DNA from: an uncultured Rhodocyclaceae bacterium | GTDB taxonomy: Bacteria > Pseudomonadota > Gammaproteobacteria > Burkholderiales > Rhodocyclaceae | DNA length: 64,000 nt | Direction of reading: 5' to 3' | Assembly (NCBI GenBank): GCA_934271525.1 | Contig: CAKQRL010000001.1 | Coordinates: 1-64,000 of the forward strand | Shown: positions 24,519-32,834 of the stretch, one piece after another | How the letters are laid out: each line of letters begins with the position of its first letter | Numbering within the stretch: position 1 is the first letter of the stretch | The notes under the pieces: generated by a model | Told to the model about the DNA's origin: nothing | The model's database searches: none | The model's input: the letters and a program-made list of their open reading frames with translations, nothing else | Position numbers and translations under genes: made by a program

Positions 24519-25683
24519 ATGAAAATCAATACCGATTTTGTTCATCCTAATGATGCGCCCGAATTATTAAAAGCGCACGATGCACCTTTTTTAATCACAG
24601 ATTTAACGCTTGAAGTGCGCGCCTTTGAAAATGCGCTCGTTGCGCCGAGTGCAGCAGGTCTTGATACAGCAGGCGTTTATGTGAATGAAGAAGCGCTGCC
24701 GCAAACTTTTCGGCATAGAATGCCGATAACCAATACTCAATCCCTCCCCCCCCCCCCCGCAAAGTTATTGCAATGAAGAAGTGGTTTTTGTCGGTCATTT
24801 TTTGTCGGTTTGAGGGCACGAAATTACCGACAATCTCAAACATTTTTGGTTTTATTTTGATGAAAGATTTTCGTTTTTAAAAAACTTAAAATTTGTTTAT
24901 TTGTTGGATTATGCGCATTTGCCGCCATCTGCCAATTTTTTAACCTTGCTCAAAACTATCGGCATACCGCCAGAAAAATTAGAAATTATTCAAACACCAA
25001 CCCAATTTAAAAAGGTTTATATTCCTGATGAATGTTTTATTTGCGATTTGCATTTAAACCTTCGGCGTTATACAAAAGAATACTTGAATTTATTAAAACG
25101 CTTACCCAAACTTTCTCCCCCAATGTTTAATATTCAAAAGGTTTATTTTTCAAGAACGCAATACCATAGCCCAAAAGATTTTAATGAAATTACAATAGAA
25201 AAACGTTTTAAAAAAGAAGGTTTTACCATTATTTACCCTGAAAAAATTGATTTTTTGACCGAATTATCAATTTTGCAAAATTGTGAAATATTTGCCAGCA
25301 CAACAGGTTCCGTTGCACACAATATTATTTTTTGTCGTTGCGCCAAAGTGGCATTATTTTTGCGAAAATACCGTGATTTAAATTCTTATCAAAGCGCATC
25401 CAATGCCATTGGAAGTTGTTTTACAAAAGATTTGAATATTATTTATATTGATTCAGCTTTGTTTTTTAATTTTCCAAAACTGCGTTATTTTCTTTATGAA
25501 ACGCCAGCTTTGCGGCGGTTTTTTAATTTACCTAAAAAATTATTTCCATTTTTTAAATACCTTTTATTTTTATTGTGGGTTTTTGATTCCAAATTTCTTT
25601 ACAAATGGACATTGCCGATTCGCATCAAACTGAAACTCCGAACACGTCTTCGCAAAATTTTAAAAATCCAAGGTAAACGCTGA
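24519..25683 (+). pseudogene. glycosyltransferase family 61-like gene, tract out of frame and nonsense codon
   Basis: Paralogue of the convergent gene at 25725-26862: both begin MKINTDFVHPxDAPEL and share EVVFVGHF/AVVFIDTF, TDNLKHFWFYF/TDHLRRLWFYF and FxTTxGSxAHNxxF. A run of 13 C (24746-24758) puts the frame out, ending translation at 24776. With 12 C the frame rejoins the body, but a TGA at 24811-24813 stands where the paralogue has Trp (FGACWGH). The gene thus has two lesions and is probably dead. If intact it would encode about 387 residues that transfer a sugar during surface-glycan assembly. Confidence 0.75.
24746..24758 (+). repeat. homopolymeric C13 tract
   Basis: Thirteen C in the GT61-like gene; at 12 the frame would continue into the conserved body. 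Same length and relative position as in the paralogue. Confidence 0.85.
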
Positions 25684-25711
25684 AAAATTTTGAAGGTTTA
25701 CCGTGGAAAAT
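25663..25711. repeat. dispersed palindromic element between convergent glycosyltransferases
   Basis: Left arm TCCAAGGTAAACGC (one change), centre AATTTTGAAG, right arm GGTTTACCGTGGAAAA. The stop codon of the plus-strand gene (25681-25683) lies within it. Confidence 0.85.
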
Positions 25712-25724
25712 CACAGATTTCAAA

Positions 25725-26862
25725 TTAAGGAAAATATTTTGAAAAAATCCACGGTAAACCTTTTATTTTATTTAATAATTGCCGAATCTTAGTGCCGATT
25801 TTTAATTTGCCACGCAAATGGTGCGTCCAAACTAAAAATTTTGTATCAATAAAAAACAAAAAATATTTAAAAAATTTTAAAAAAGGAAATGTTTTTTTGA
25901 GCGGTAAATTAAAAAAACGCCGCAAATATTTTGTTTCATACAAAAAGAATGGTCCGCCCCACCAATCATCTTTGCCGTGGCGAGCATATAAAAATGGCGA
26001 AAAACCCACATCAATATAAAAAACATTGGCATTTTTAAAAGAATGAATGGCCATTTGGTATTCTGTGGCGTGGCGTGTTTTGCGGCAAATAATGGAAGTT
26101 GTTTTGGGTTGGCAAAACAAAAAATTGTGCGCAATAGAACCATCGGTTGTGGCAAAAACTTTGCAGTTTTGCAAAATTGAAAGTTCTGTTAAAAAATCTA
26201 ATTTTTCGGGATAAATAATAGTAAATCCTTGGTTTTTAAAACAATTTTCAACATCCTTTTCATTACAATCGCGCCGATTTTTAAATGCCGTGCGGGATAA
26301 ATAAATTTTTTCAATATTTAAATTGGGCGGCGGTTTTAGTTGTGGTAATTTATTAAAAAAATCCAAAAATTCCTTTGTGTAATACAAATGATTTAAATGA
26401 ACATCATAAAAAAAGCAAGGGTCTGGCACAAAAACGCAAGCAAAACGCGTGGGTTTGCAAAGCAAATGGAATTTTTCGCGCGCAATGCCCAAGGTTTGCA
26501 ACATTGCCCAAAAATTATCCAAGGTTAAAACGGAACGCGGCCACTGGCTATCTATGAAAATGAATTTAAGATTTTTAAGTGCGGCGTGTTCTTTTGAAAA
26601 ATAAAACCACAAACGCCGCAAATGGTCGGTAATGCAATGTCCCCAGCAAGCGCCAAAAGTGTCAATAAACACCACTGCTTCATTTATCTGGGGGGGGGGG
26701 GGTAATGGCATCAAACGGCGGCAAAACGCCACGATTAGGGTCAATCACGGCGTTGTCAAAAGCACGCACGCGCAAAGGTAAGTTTTTTAAAAAAGTTTTC
26801 CTTGCGGTTTTTTGCAGTTCGGGTGCATCTTCAGGATGAACAAAATCGGTGTTAATTTTCAT
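25725..26862 (-). CDS. phase-variable glycosyltransferase family 61-like protein (OFF)
   Basis: Starts MKINTDFVHPEDAPEL at 26862. A run of 13 G on the plus strand (C in the gene) shifts the frame and truncates the product after about 60 residues. With 12 the gene would encode 378 residues including VVFIDTFGACWGHCITDHL, a central FVPDPCFFYDVHLN, IYLSRTAFKNRR and the family C-terminal motif FATTDGSIAHNFLF. Apart from the tract the frame is intact, so this looks like a live gene in its OFF phase. The likely role is adding a sugar to a surface glycan. Confidence 0.8.
25738..25770. repeat. dispersed palindromic element, half copy at the GT61 3' end
   Basis: AATCCACGGTAAACC plus AT-rich flank, immediately after the first pair; it encodes the C-terminal residues of the minus-strand glycosyltransferase. 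Confidence 0.75.
26690..26702 (-). repeat. homopolymeric G13 tract (C13 in the gene)
   Basis: Thirteen G on the plus strand. One base fewer restores the glycosyltransferase frame. Confidence 0.85.
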
Positions 26863-26873
26863 AACCCGCGCAT

Positions 26874-26901
26874 TGTATAGAATTTTTTTAACACTTTCCA
26901 A
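26874..26901 (-). promoter_or_regulatory. putative promoter of the GT61-like gene
   Basis: TTGGAA (complement of 26896-26901), 16-bp spacer, TATACA (complement of 26874-26879), ending 12 bases before the ATG. Confidence 0.4.
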
Positions 26902-26978
26902 GGCGACAAACGCAAATTTTTTTTATTTTGTCATTAAAAGCTATTTTTAATATTTCATTTTTTTGCGAGACTTTTTGC

Positions 26979-27037
26979 AAAAATCCACGGTAAACAAAAA
27001 GTTTTTTCAAAAAAACTTAACGTTTACCGTGGAAAAT
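26979..27037. repeat. dispersed palindromic element, complete pair
   Basis: TCCACGGTAAAC ... T6CA7 ... CGTTTACCGTGGAAAA, directly after the radical SAM gene on the minus strand, where it could terminate transcription. Confidence 0.9.
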
Positions 27038-28247
27038 TACGGTTCAAGTTTTAAAACTTCCTTGGTTTGAATGGCGATGGGAATAAATTTGCGGGGTTGC
27101 CACATATCGTGGCAGTAATCGCAGGCTTTGAAAAAATCCTGCGCATAAAAATGAATAAAATCTTTTGGCGTTGTGTTTTCGTTTAAAACAATAAAATCGC
27201 CTTCAAATTCTTTTAAACCTTTTAAGCGGGAAAGGGATGAAGCGACTTGACAAAGAAGGTATTGTCCAACCCCCCCCCCTCGGAATTAAACCCGGGTTCG
27301 TTACTTCTTACGGCAATGCACGGATTCAAACAACATCTAAAATTTTTGATAATCCCTGCTTTATCACGCCCGCGTTTATAAATTTTTCCAAAATCAATCC
27401 ACTCACTTGTGTTGTCTTCATAAGACACAATATATTGAATTTGATTTTCTTCTAATATTTTAACAATTTCGTTTTTTTGTAAGCGCGTGTGAATATTTGA
27501 AGCTTTTGAATAATCACTAATTGACACTTGCGACTTTCCACGAGAGTGAATAAGTGATTTTAATAAATCTTCTTGCGGTTTTAGCGTCCCGTTTGTGATT
27601 ATGGTAAAGAATTTAACTTTTGGTTGATTATTTAAATAATCAACCATTTTGTATAATTCTTTAAACATCAAAGGCTCACCGCCCACAATATATAAATTTC
27701 TAATAGAAGCCACGTTTTTTAAAATAACATCCAAGGTTTTTTTAAACCCATCAATAGAGCTGGTGTATTCTGTTTGAAAATACGGCATTAAACTATTACA
27801 ACCCGCACAATTTAAGGTGCAACGCGAAGTAACCACAAAATCAAATTTTGGAATATCAATTTTATTAAAAAATAATCGGAGAAACAAATAAGGTTTCCAA
27901 AAATATTTGCTGTATCTAAAATGCGCTATTCCTCGCGTAATATAAAAATAAAGATAAGCGGGAAAATAAAAAATACAAAGCGGATTATTTTTAATTTTAT
28001 TGAATGCTGCACGGCCAGAAAAATTTCTGCGCTCGGCATTATCACAAAACCGCCAAAAAATATAAAAAGGCAATAAAAAAAACGCTTTCCACGGTGCGCG
28101 TTTTATTTTTTGCGAAATAATCACCCAAGAAGCAATGGGGAATGTATATCTAGCGATAATATTTTGTTTAACATACCGCTCATGAAAAATCGGATTTTTC
28201 CACAAAGCATACAACATTTTAATTTTGGCAAACATTTTATTTTCCAT
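27037..28247 (-). CDS. phase-variable radical SAM protein with SPASM-like C-terminus (OFF)
   Basis: The radical SAM cluster motif is C-TLN-C-AG-C in FVVTSRCTLNCAGCNSL; VGGEPLMFKELYKMVDYL is the usual GGEP motif. A G10 tract in the gene (27270-27279) ends the frame after EGGGLDNT. With 11 G it continues through a Cys-rich tail (KACDYCHDMWQPRKFIPIAIQ) to TAA at 27037-27039, giving 403 residues. Relatives occur in capsule and O-antigen clusters and modify sugars or peptides; the substrate is unknown. The start MENKMF at 28247 is preferred to an upstream start lying in repeat sequence. A TATAAT-like -10 lies at 28263-28268 (complement). Confidence 0.75.
27270..27279 (-). repeat. homopolymeric C10 tract (G10 in the gene)
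   Basis: Ten C on the plus strand near the 3' end of the radical SAM gene. Eleven would restore the full C-terminus. Confidence 0.85.
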
Positions 28248-28280
28248 GATAAATAAAAAAAGATTATACAGCAAAAGCAA

Positions 28281-28320
28281 TTTGCCACGGTAAACGCCTA
28301 ATTTTTTTGATTTTTTTGAA
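28281..28320. repeat. dispersed palindromic element in a divergent promoter region
   Basis: GCCACGGTAAACGCCTAAT, T7GA, T7GAA. It lies between the radical SAM gene and the HMA-like gene, where promoters of both should lie. Confidence 0.8.
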
Positions 28321-28350
28321 AATAATGTAGAATAATTTTTTTTTTGCAAG

Positions 28351-28671
28351 GTGTTTTCTTTGGAAAATTTTGCGCAGTGTTGCGCTTGGGCGCGGCAGAA
28401 TATAACAATTGCACATCACATTCCCGGGCGCATTCGTTTGAAATTCAATGCCTCACAAGCTAGTTTAAACGGCGTGGATTTGCCGCATTTGAAAAAGGCT
28501 TTTGAAGCGATGGACGGCATAAAATCCTTAAAAATCAATTTGTTGGCGCGCTCAATGGTGATTGAATACGATAAAAATCGTCTACCTTCTGATGCAATTG
28601 CCGATTTTTTAAACGCCGCCCAAACGCCTGCTGCTTTACAATTTGAAAAAGATTTTTTGAAACATTTTTAA
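28351..28671 (+). CDS. HMA-like protein, candidate ferrosome component
   Basis: 106 residues at most. The core is HHIPGRIRLKFNA (about residues 22-34), followed by IKSLKINLLARSMVIEYD, the beta-alpha-beta pattern of an HMA-fold domain without a CxxC metal site. The start is uncertain: GTG at 28351 or TTG at 28360, the latter better spaced from AAGG. It heads a compact five-gene run ending in the P-type ATPase. HMA-like small proteins beside such an ATPase are typical of fez operons, which build lipid-bounded iron granules. Confidence 0.65.
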   Translation: MFSLENFAQCCAWARQNITIAHHIPGRIRLKFNASQASLNGVDLPHLKKAFEAMDGIKSLKINLLARSMVIEYDKNRLPSDAIADFLNAAQTPAALQFEKDFLKHF

Positions 28672-28684
28672 AAGGAGTTCGCCT

Positions 28685-28951
28685 ATGTTCCCCATTTTGC
28701 CTTTTGTTGCTGGTGCCGCCTTGGGCGCTGTTGCAACCATTTTTTTAAAAAAGAACACGCCCAAAGCGGTTGATCAAGTTGGCAAAAAATTAAGCGGAGT
28801 TTCAACAAAAGTCGGCGAAAAACTAGGGCGCGTTGGCCGCAAAATCAAAGACAAAACCGCCGATGGTTTGGAAAAATTAGAATCCCAATCCGCCAAAGTT
28901 CGCCAAAAATTAAAAACAACGGATGCAAAAACCGATGAGGTTCAAGAATGA
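28685..28951 (+). CDS. small YtxH-like membrane protein
   Basis: 88 residues: one hydrophobic N-terminal segment (FPILPFVAGAALGAVATIFL) and a long Lys/Gly/Ala-rich amphipathic tail (KKLSGVSTKVGEKLGRVGRK), resembling YtxH-type proteins. A strong AAGGAG precedes the ATG. It overlaps the next gene by 4 bases. In the ferrosome setting such a protein could coat or shape the granule membrane, which is inference. Confidence 0.6.
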   Translation: MFPILPFVAGAALGAVATIFLKKNTPKAVDQVGKKLSGVSTKVGEKLGRVGRKIKDKTADGLEKLESQSAKVRQKLKTTDAKTDEVQE

Positions 28952-29232
28952 AAACCACACCCTTATGCGTGATTGAAAGCGATTTTTTGCGCGGCGCTTT
29001 GATTTCCACCTTGGGCGCATCGGTTGCCCCCAAAAAAAACAAGAAAAAAATCGCCAAAGTCGCCATTCAAAGCGGCATTGCTTTGGCATCTGGCATGCAG
29101 TTTTCCCGCGCTTGGGAAAGTCAAAATTACAGCCGCGCCGCGCTTTATGCCGGCTTAGGTTTGGTTGGCGTTTTGGCCACACAACGTTTATTAGGAGATG
29201 ACAATGGCAAAGAAAAAATCACCAAAAAATAA
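28948..29232 (+). CDS. small membrane protein of the candidate ferrosome cluster
   Basis: 94 residues with no family I recognise. A basic stretch (APKKNKKKIAKVAI) is followed by a moderately hydrophobic helix and a clear membrane segment (RAALYAGLGLVGVLATQRLL). Its start overlaps the previous stop (ATGA) and its end overlaps the next gene by 29 bases, so all three small proteins are probably made together. Confidence 0.55.
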   Translation: MKTTPLCVIESDFLRGALISTLGASVAPKKNKKKIAKVAIQSGIALASGMQFSRAWESQNYSRAALYAGLGLVGVLATQRLLGDDNGKEKITKK

Positions 29233-29548
29233 AGGCGGCAAAGCCTTGCAGGCGGCGCTTTTGGCAGCGCAACAAAATGGCGGCAATTTGAGCGCCGCTT
29301 TGCAGTCTTTATCCAAAAAACAGCAAAAAAATTTATTCAATGGTTTAACCCAAACGGGCAATGCAAAAAATCAATTTTTATTGGGTTTGTTGTTGGGCGC
29401 CGGCGCCGCTTGGGTTTTGAGTGATGAAGAATTGCGCGGCAAAATTTTGCGTTCTTTGATGAAAGCCTACGGGCAATTGATGGGCGGCGTGGAAGAAATC
29501 AAAGAACAAATGGCAGATATTCAAGCCGAAATGGCAGAAGAGTTGTAA
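29204..29548 (+). CDS. small Ala/Gly-rich membrane protein of the candidate ferrosome cluster
   Basis: 114 residues from the ATG at 29204, chosen because AGGAG lies 6 bases upstream; an ATG at 29198 sits too close. Basic N-terminus, a Gln/Asn/Ser-rich stretch, one membrane segment (NQFLLGLLLGAGAAWVLS), then an amphipathic acidic C-terminal helix (VEEIKEQMADIQAEMAEEL). No known domain was recognised. The ATPase starts immediately at its stop codon. Confidence 0.55.
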   Translation: MAKKKSPKNKGGKALQAALLAAQQNGGNLSAALQSLSKKQQKNLFNGLTQTGNAKNQFLLGLLLGAGAAWVLSDEELRGKILRSLMKAYGQLMGGVEEIKEQMADIQAEMAEEL

Positions 29549-31657
29549 ATGCTTTTTTCAAGCTTAACAATGGCGCACGCCACAAAAAACCGCGTGCGCT
29601 TTTCTTACCGCTCGCCTTTGGGTTTGTTGGGCGCCAAGCATTGCCCTTGGGATGTGTATGCGTTATTCAAAAATCTGCCCATTGAATCGGCACAATGCAA
29701 TAGCCACATTGCCTCTTTAACGCTTTATTTTGATTGCCAAAAAACCTCGCCAAAGGCATTGGAAAAACATTTAAAATCATTAAAAATCAATGAGTTACCG
29801 CTAAAATCCACGGTCAACGCACCATTTTTTTCAAAAGATGCTGCACCTTCTTTTAAAAAATTGGTGCAAGCGGGGTTGGTTACCTTGCTTTCTCGTTTTG
29901 CGCCGCTTTCTTGGCAAGCGGCTTTGGCGCTTTCTGCCGCTTTGCCTTTGGCGCTCAAAGCCAAAAAAGAATTGTGTGAAAAAGGCTTGACCTCGCACGT
30001 TTTGGAAGCGGCGGCGGTGGGCGTTTCCATTTCCCGCAGTGATTATTTTGCGGCAAATATCACCTCATTTTTGTTGGCTTTGGGCGAATATTTGGAGCAT
30101 TCTATTGAACGGCGCTCGGACGATTTGCTCATGCATTTGATGCGCCCAAACACCGACCCCGTTTGGATTATTGAAAATAACCAAGAAAAACAAATTGCGC
30201 ACCAAGATTTAAAAATCGGCCACCACGTGATTGTTGGCATTGGTGCGATGATTCCAGTTGATGGCACGGTTTTAAAAGGGCAAGCACTGGTTAATCAAGC
30301 CAGTATGACGGGTGAAAGTCTGCCTGTTGTTAAAGAACGTGGCGATAAAGTTTTGTCTGGCACGGTTATCACCGAAGGGCGCATTGTGATTTACGCCGAA
30401 AAAGTCGGCAACAATGCCGCTGCCGCACGCATTGCGCAATTTGTGGCGCAATCTTTGAATGAAAAAAGCCAAACGCAATTTGAAGCGGCAACCTTGGCGG
30501 ATAAAACCGTGCCGGCGGTGTTGGGTTTGGCGGCAACAACTTATTTATTAACGGCTGATTTAAATCGTGTGGCTGCCGTGGTGCAAGCGGATTATTCCTG
30601 TGCGTTGAAATTGGCAACGCCCGTGGCGTTTAAATCCTCAATGTATGCCGCAGGTTCAAGTGGCGTGTTGGTCAAAGGTGCTTCTGCCTTGGAACGCTTG
30701 GCATTGGCGGATACTTTTGTGTTTGATAAAACCGGCACGCTTACCACTGGCGATTTAAACGTTACAGACGTTTTAACCTTTCACCCGGATTTTTCAGAGG
30801 AAAATTTAATTTGCTTGGCGGCATCCATTGAAGAACACTACATTCACCCGATGGCAAAAGCCGTGGTGGAAGCCTCTCGGCACACGCAAAAACCGCACCA
30901 TTTTGACCACAAAGAAGTGCAATTTATTGTGGCGCACGGCGTAGCCAGCATTGTGGATGGCAAACGCATTGTGGTGGGTTCGCAACATTTTGTGGAAGAA
31001 GACGAAGGCATTGATTTTTCACGCCACAAAACGCAAATTGACCAACTGGTTTCAGCAGGCAAAACCTTGCTTTATATTGGTTTTGGCGGCAAAGCCTTGG
31101 GCGTTTTGGCATTAGAAGATTCCATTCGCCACAATTCTGCGTTGATGGTTGCGCAGTTGAAAAAATTAGGCGTTAAAAAAATTGTGATGCTCACGGGCGA
31201 TGTTGCCCAACACGCCCAAAAAATCGCCACACAATTGGGGTTGGACGAATGCCACGCACAATTGATGCCCGAAGACAAAGCGCACATTTTGCAAAAAATG
31301 ATTCAACAAGGCGACAAAATTGCCTTTGTGGGCGATGGCATAAACGATGCGCCCGCTTTAAGTGGCGCACAAGTTGGCATTGCTATGCATCGTGGGGCGG
31401 ACATTGCGCAGTTGGCAAGCGACATTGTTTTGTTAAAAGACGACATTCAAAAAGTTGCGCACATCAAAGCCTTGGCGAATGCGAATCAAAAACTCATCAA
31501 CAGCAATTTTCGTTTGATTATGGGTTTAAACACCGGCATTCTTGCCGCCGCATCATTAGGGCTTTTGAACCCTGTTAGCGCAGCGCTGCTTCACAATGGT
31601 TCTACCATTTCTATTTTGATTCGGGCATTTTTGGGCGTGGGCAAAAATCCACGCTAA
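29549..31657 (+). CDS. fezB: P1B-type cation ATPase with non-canonical YSC motif (FezB-like)
   Basis: A 702-residue heavy-metal-type P-type ATPase. All catalytic motifs are present: TGES (254-257), phosphorylated D393 in DKTGTLTTGD, HP (433-434) and GDGINDAPAL. The membrane metal site normally written CPC reads DYSCALKLATP (Y349-S350-C351), placing it outside the copper and zinc subgroups. The N-terminus (HATKNRVRF) is an HMA-like domain without CxxC. FezB of ferrosomes is a P1B-6 ATPase encoded with small membrane and HMA-like proteins, as here; that assignment is inference. A repeat copy encodes STVNAPFFSKD at residues 87-97, and the stop codon lies in another copy. Confidence 0.8.
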   Translation: MLFSSLTMAHATKNRVRFSYRSPLGLLGAKHCPWDVYALFKNLPIESAQCNSHIASLTLYFDCQKTSPKALEKHLKSLKINELPLKSTVNAPFFSKDAAPSFKKLVQAGLVTLLSRFAPLSWQAALALSAALPLALKAKKELCEKGLTSHVLEAAAVGVSISRSDYFAANITSFLLALGEYLEHSIERRSDDLLMHLMRPNTDPVWIIENNQEKQIAHQDLKIGHHVIVGIGAMIPVDGTVLKGQALVNQASMTGESLPVVKERGDKVLSGTVITEGRIVIYAEKVGNNAAAARIAQFVAQSLNEKSQTQFEAATLADKTVPAVLGLAATTYLLTADLNRVAAVVQADYSCALKLATPVAFKSSMYAAGSSGVLVKGASALERLALADTFVFDKTGTLTTGDLNVTDVLTFHPDFSEENLICLAASIEEHYIHPMAKAVVEASRHTQKPHHFDHKEVQFIVAHGVASIVDGKRIVVGSQHFVEEDEGIDFSRHKTQIDQLVSAGKTLLYIGFGGKALGVLALEDSIRHNSALMVAQLKKLGVKKIVMLTGDVAQHAQKIATQLGLDECHAQLMPEDKAHILQKMIQQGDKIAFVGDGINDAPALSGAQVGIAMHRGADIAQLASDIVLLKDDIQKVAHIKALANANQKLINSNFRLIMGLNTGILAAASLGLLNPVSAALLHNGSTISILIRAFLGVGKNPR
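29803..29835. repeat. dispersed palindromic element inside the P-type ATPase gene
   Basis: AAATCCACGGTCAACGCACCAT plus T-run and CAAAA, read in frame as KSTVNAPFF between the HMA-like domain and the first membrane helix. Confidence 0.85.
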
Positions 31658-31662
31658 ACGCT
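31643..31662. repeat. degenerate element copy containing the ATPase stop
   Basis: AAAAATCCACGCTAAACGC; one base differs from the core, and its TAA is the ATPase stop codon. Confidence 0.65.
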
Positions 31663-31673
31663 TTGTTTTTATA

Positions 31674-31737
31674 AAAAAATCCACGGTCAACGCCTTATTT
31701 TTTTGAAAAAAATAATTGGTTGACCGTGGATTTTTTT
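31674..31737. repeat. dispersed palindromic element, complete pair between convergent genes
   Basis: TCCACGGTCAACGCC ... T8GA6 ... GGTTGACCGTGGATTTTTTT. Arms match perfectly over the core, with T-runs beyond each arm. Confidence 0.92.
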
Positions 31738-31741
31738 GTTT

Positions 31742-32761
31742 TTATTCAAAAGGTTTTGGCAATGGAGTTGCGGGTTCAGAAGGAGGCAAAATTGGCAAAG
31801 TAATTTGCGGTTGTTTGCCTGTGAGCGTTTTCAAAAACGCCACGATTTTGGCATTTTCATCATCTGTTAAATCACGCCCTAATTGCAAACGCCCCATTGT
31901 TGCCACTGCATCGGTTAAGGTTTTGGCGGCGCCATCGTGAAAATAAGGGTAAGTCAAAGCCACATTGCGCAAGGTTGGCACTTTGAAGAAAAAGCGATCT
32001 GTCTCTTCCTTGGTAAATTCAATTCTGCCTTGCGCCGCATTTTGCGTAACATAAGGCGCAAATACGCCCATTTTTTGAAAGGAATTGCCGCCGATATTGA
32101 CTCCGTTGTGGCAAGAAATGCAACCAATCTCTTTAAAAAGCATGTAGCCTTCCAACTCGGTTTTTGTCAGTGCTTTTTCATCGCCTTTTAACCACAAATC
32201 AAAGGGCGCATCGGGAGTCACCAAAGTTTCTTCAAAGGCGGAAATGGCATCGGTGATTTGCTGAATATTGATTTTGCTTTTGCCAAAAACCTGTTGAAAT
32301 TCGGCAACATAACCCGGGATGGATTGCAAAACTTCTACGGCCAAATCATGTGAAAAAGCCATTTCTTTGGGGTTGGCAATGGGACCTTTGGCTTGTTCGG
32401 GCAAATCCTTGGCTCTGCCATCCCAAAACTGCACAAAGTTGAGTGAAGAGTTTAAAACAGTGGGCGAATTGATAGGACCTTCTTGCCATTTGTCGCCGAT
32501 GGAGGTTGGTAGGTTGTCGGCGCCACCCATTGTCAAGTTGTGGCAGGAATTGCAGGAAATGTAGCCCGAAGCGGAAAGGCGAGGATCAAAAAAGAGTTTT
32601 TTTCCAAGTTCAACCAAATCAGGTCGGGCAATTTTTGGAGGTTCTATAGGGGAAATGGGTTCATCTTGCGGGGTTTGTGCTAATGCGCCTTGCAAAAAAA
32701 GCGTGGCTGTTGCGGCAAAAACGATTCGCTTGCGCAAACGGAAAAAGAATGTGTCAAACAT
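31742..32761 (-). CDS. di-heme cytochrome c peroxidase (CcpA/MauG family)
   Basis: Periplasmic enzyme that reduces hydrogen peroxide using cytochrome electrons. It has a signal peptide ending ATLFLQGALAQ, then GKKLFFDPRLSASGYISCNS-CH with the first heme CNSCH, and a second heme CISCH in GCISCHNGVNIGG. DFLKVPTLRN-like VPTLRNVALTYPYFHDGAAKTL is the conserved C-terminal signature. It has 339 residues. A perfect FNR box lies about 66 bp upstream, in line with the oxygen-limited expression known for these enzymes. Confidence 0.93.
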   Translation of the reverse strand: MFDTFFFRLRKRIVFAATATLFLQGALAQTPQDEPISPIEPPKIARPDLVELGKKLFFDPRLSASGYISCNSCHNLTMGGADNLPTSIGDKWQEGPINSPTVLNSSLNFVQFWDGRAKDLPEQAKGPIANPKEMAFSHDLAVEVLQSIPGYVAEFQQVFGKSKINIQQITDAISAFEETLVTPDAPFDLWLKGDEKALTKTELEGYMLFKEIGCISCHNGVNIGGNSFQKMGVFAPYVTQNAAQGRIEFTKEETDRFFFKVPTLRNVALTYPYFHDGAAKTLTDAVATMGRLQLGRDLTDDENAKIVAFLKTLTGKQPQITLPILPPSEPATPLPKPFE

Positions 32762-32820
32762 AGTGATTCTCCTTTTAGGTTGTGAGAATCAGAATTTTTC
32801 AGCCGTTTGTTTTTTTTATT

Positions 32821-32834
32821 TTGATTTAAATCAA
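32821..32834 (-). promoter_or_regulatory. perfect FNR/ANR box
   Basis: TTGATTTAAATCAA matches the FNR consensus TTGATNNNNATCAA exactly. It lies between parB and the peroxidase gene, 60-73 bases before the peroxidase start, consistent with a class II activation site. Confidence 0.8.

Noticed and set aside
24811..24813. TGA read as tryptophan (alternative genetic code)
   Set aside because: TGA ends the ferredoxin, gpsA, ribE and other genes at the expected places, so it is a stop here.
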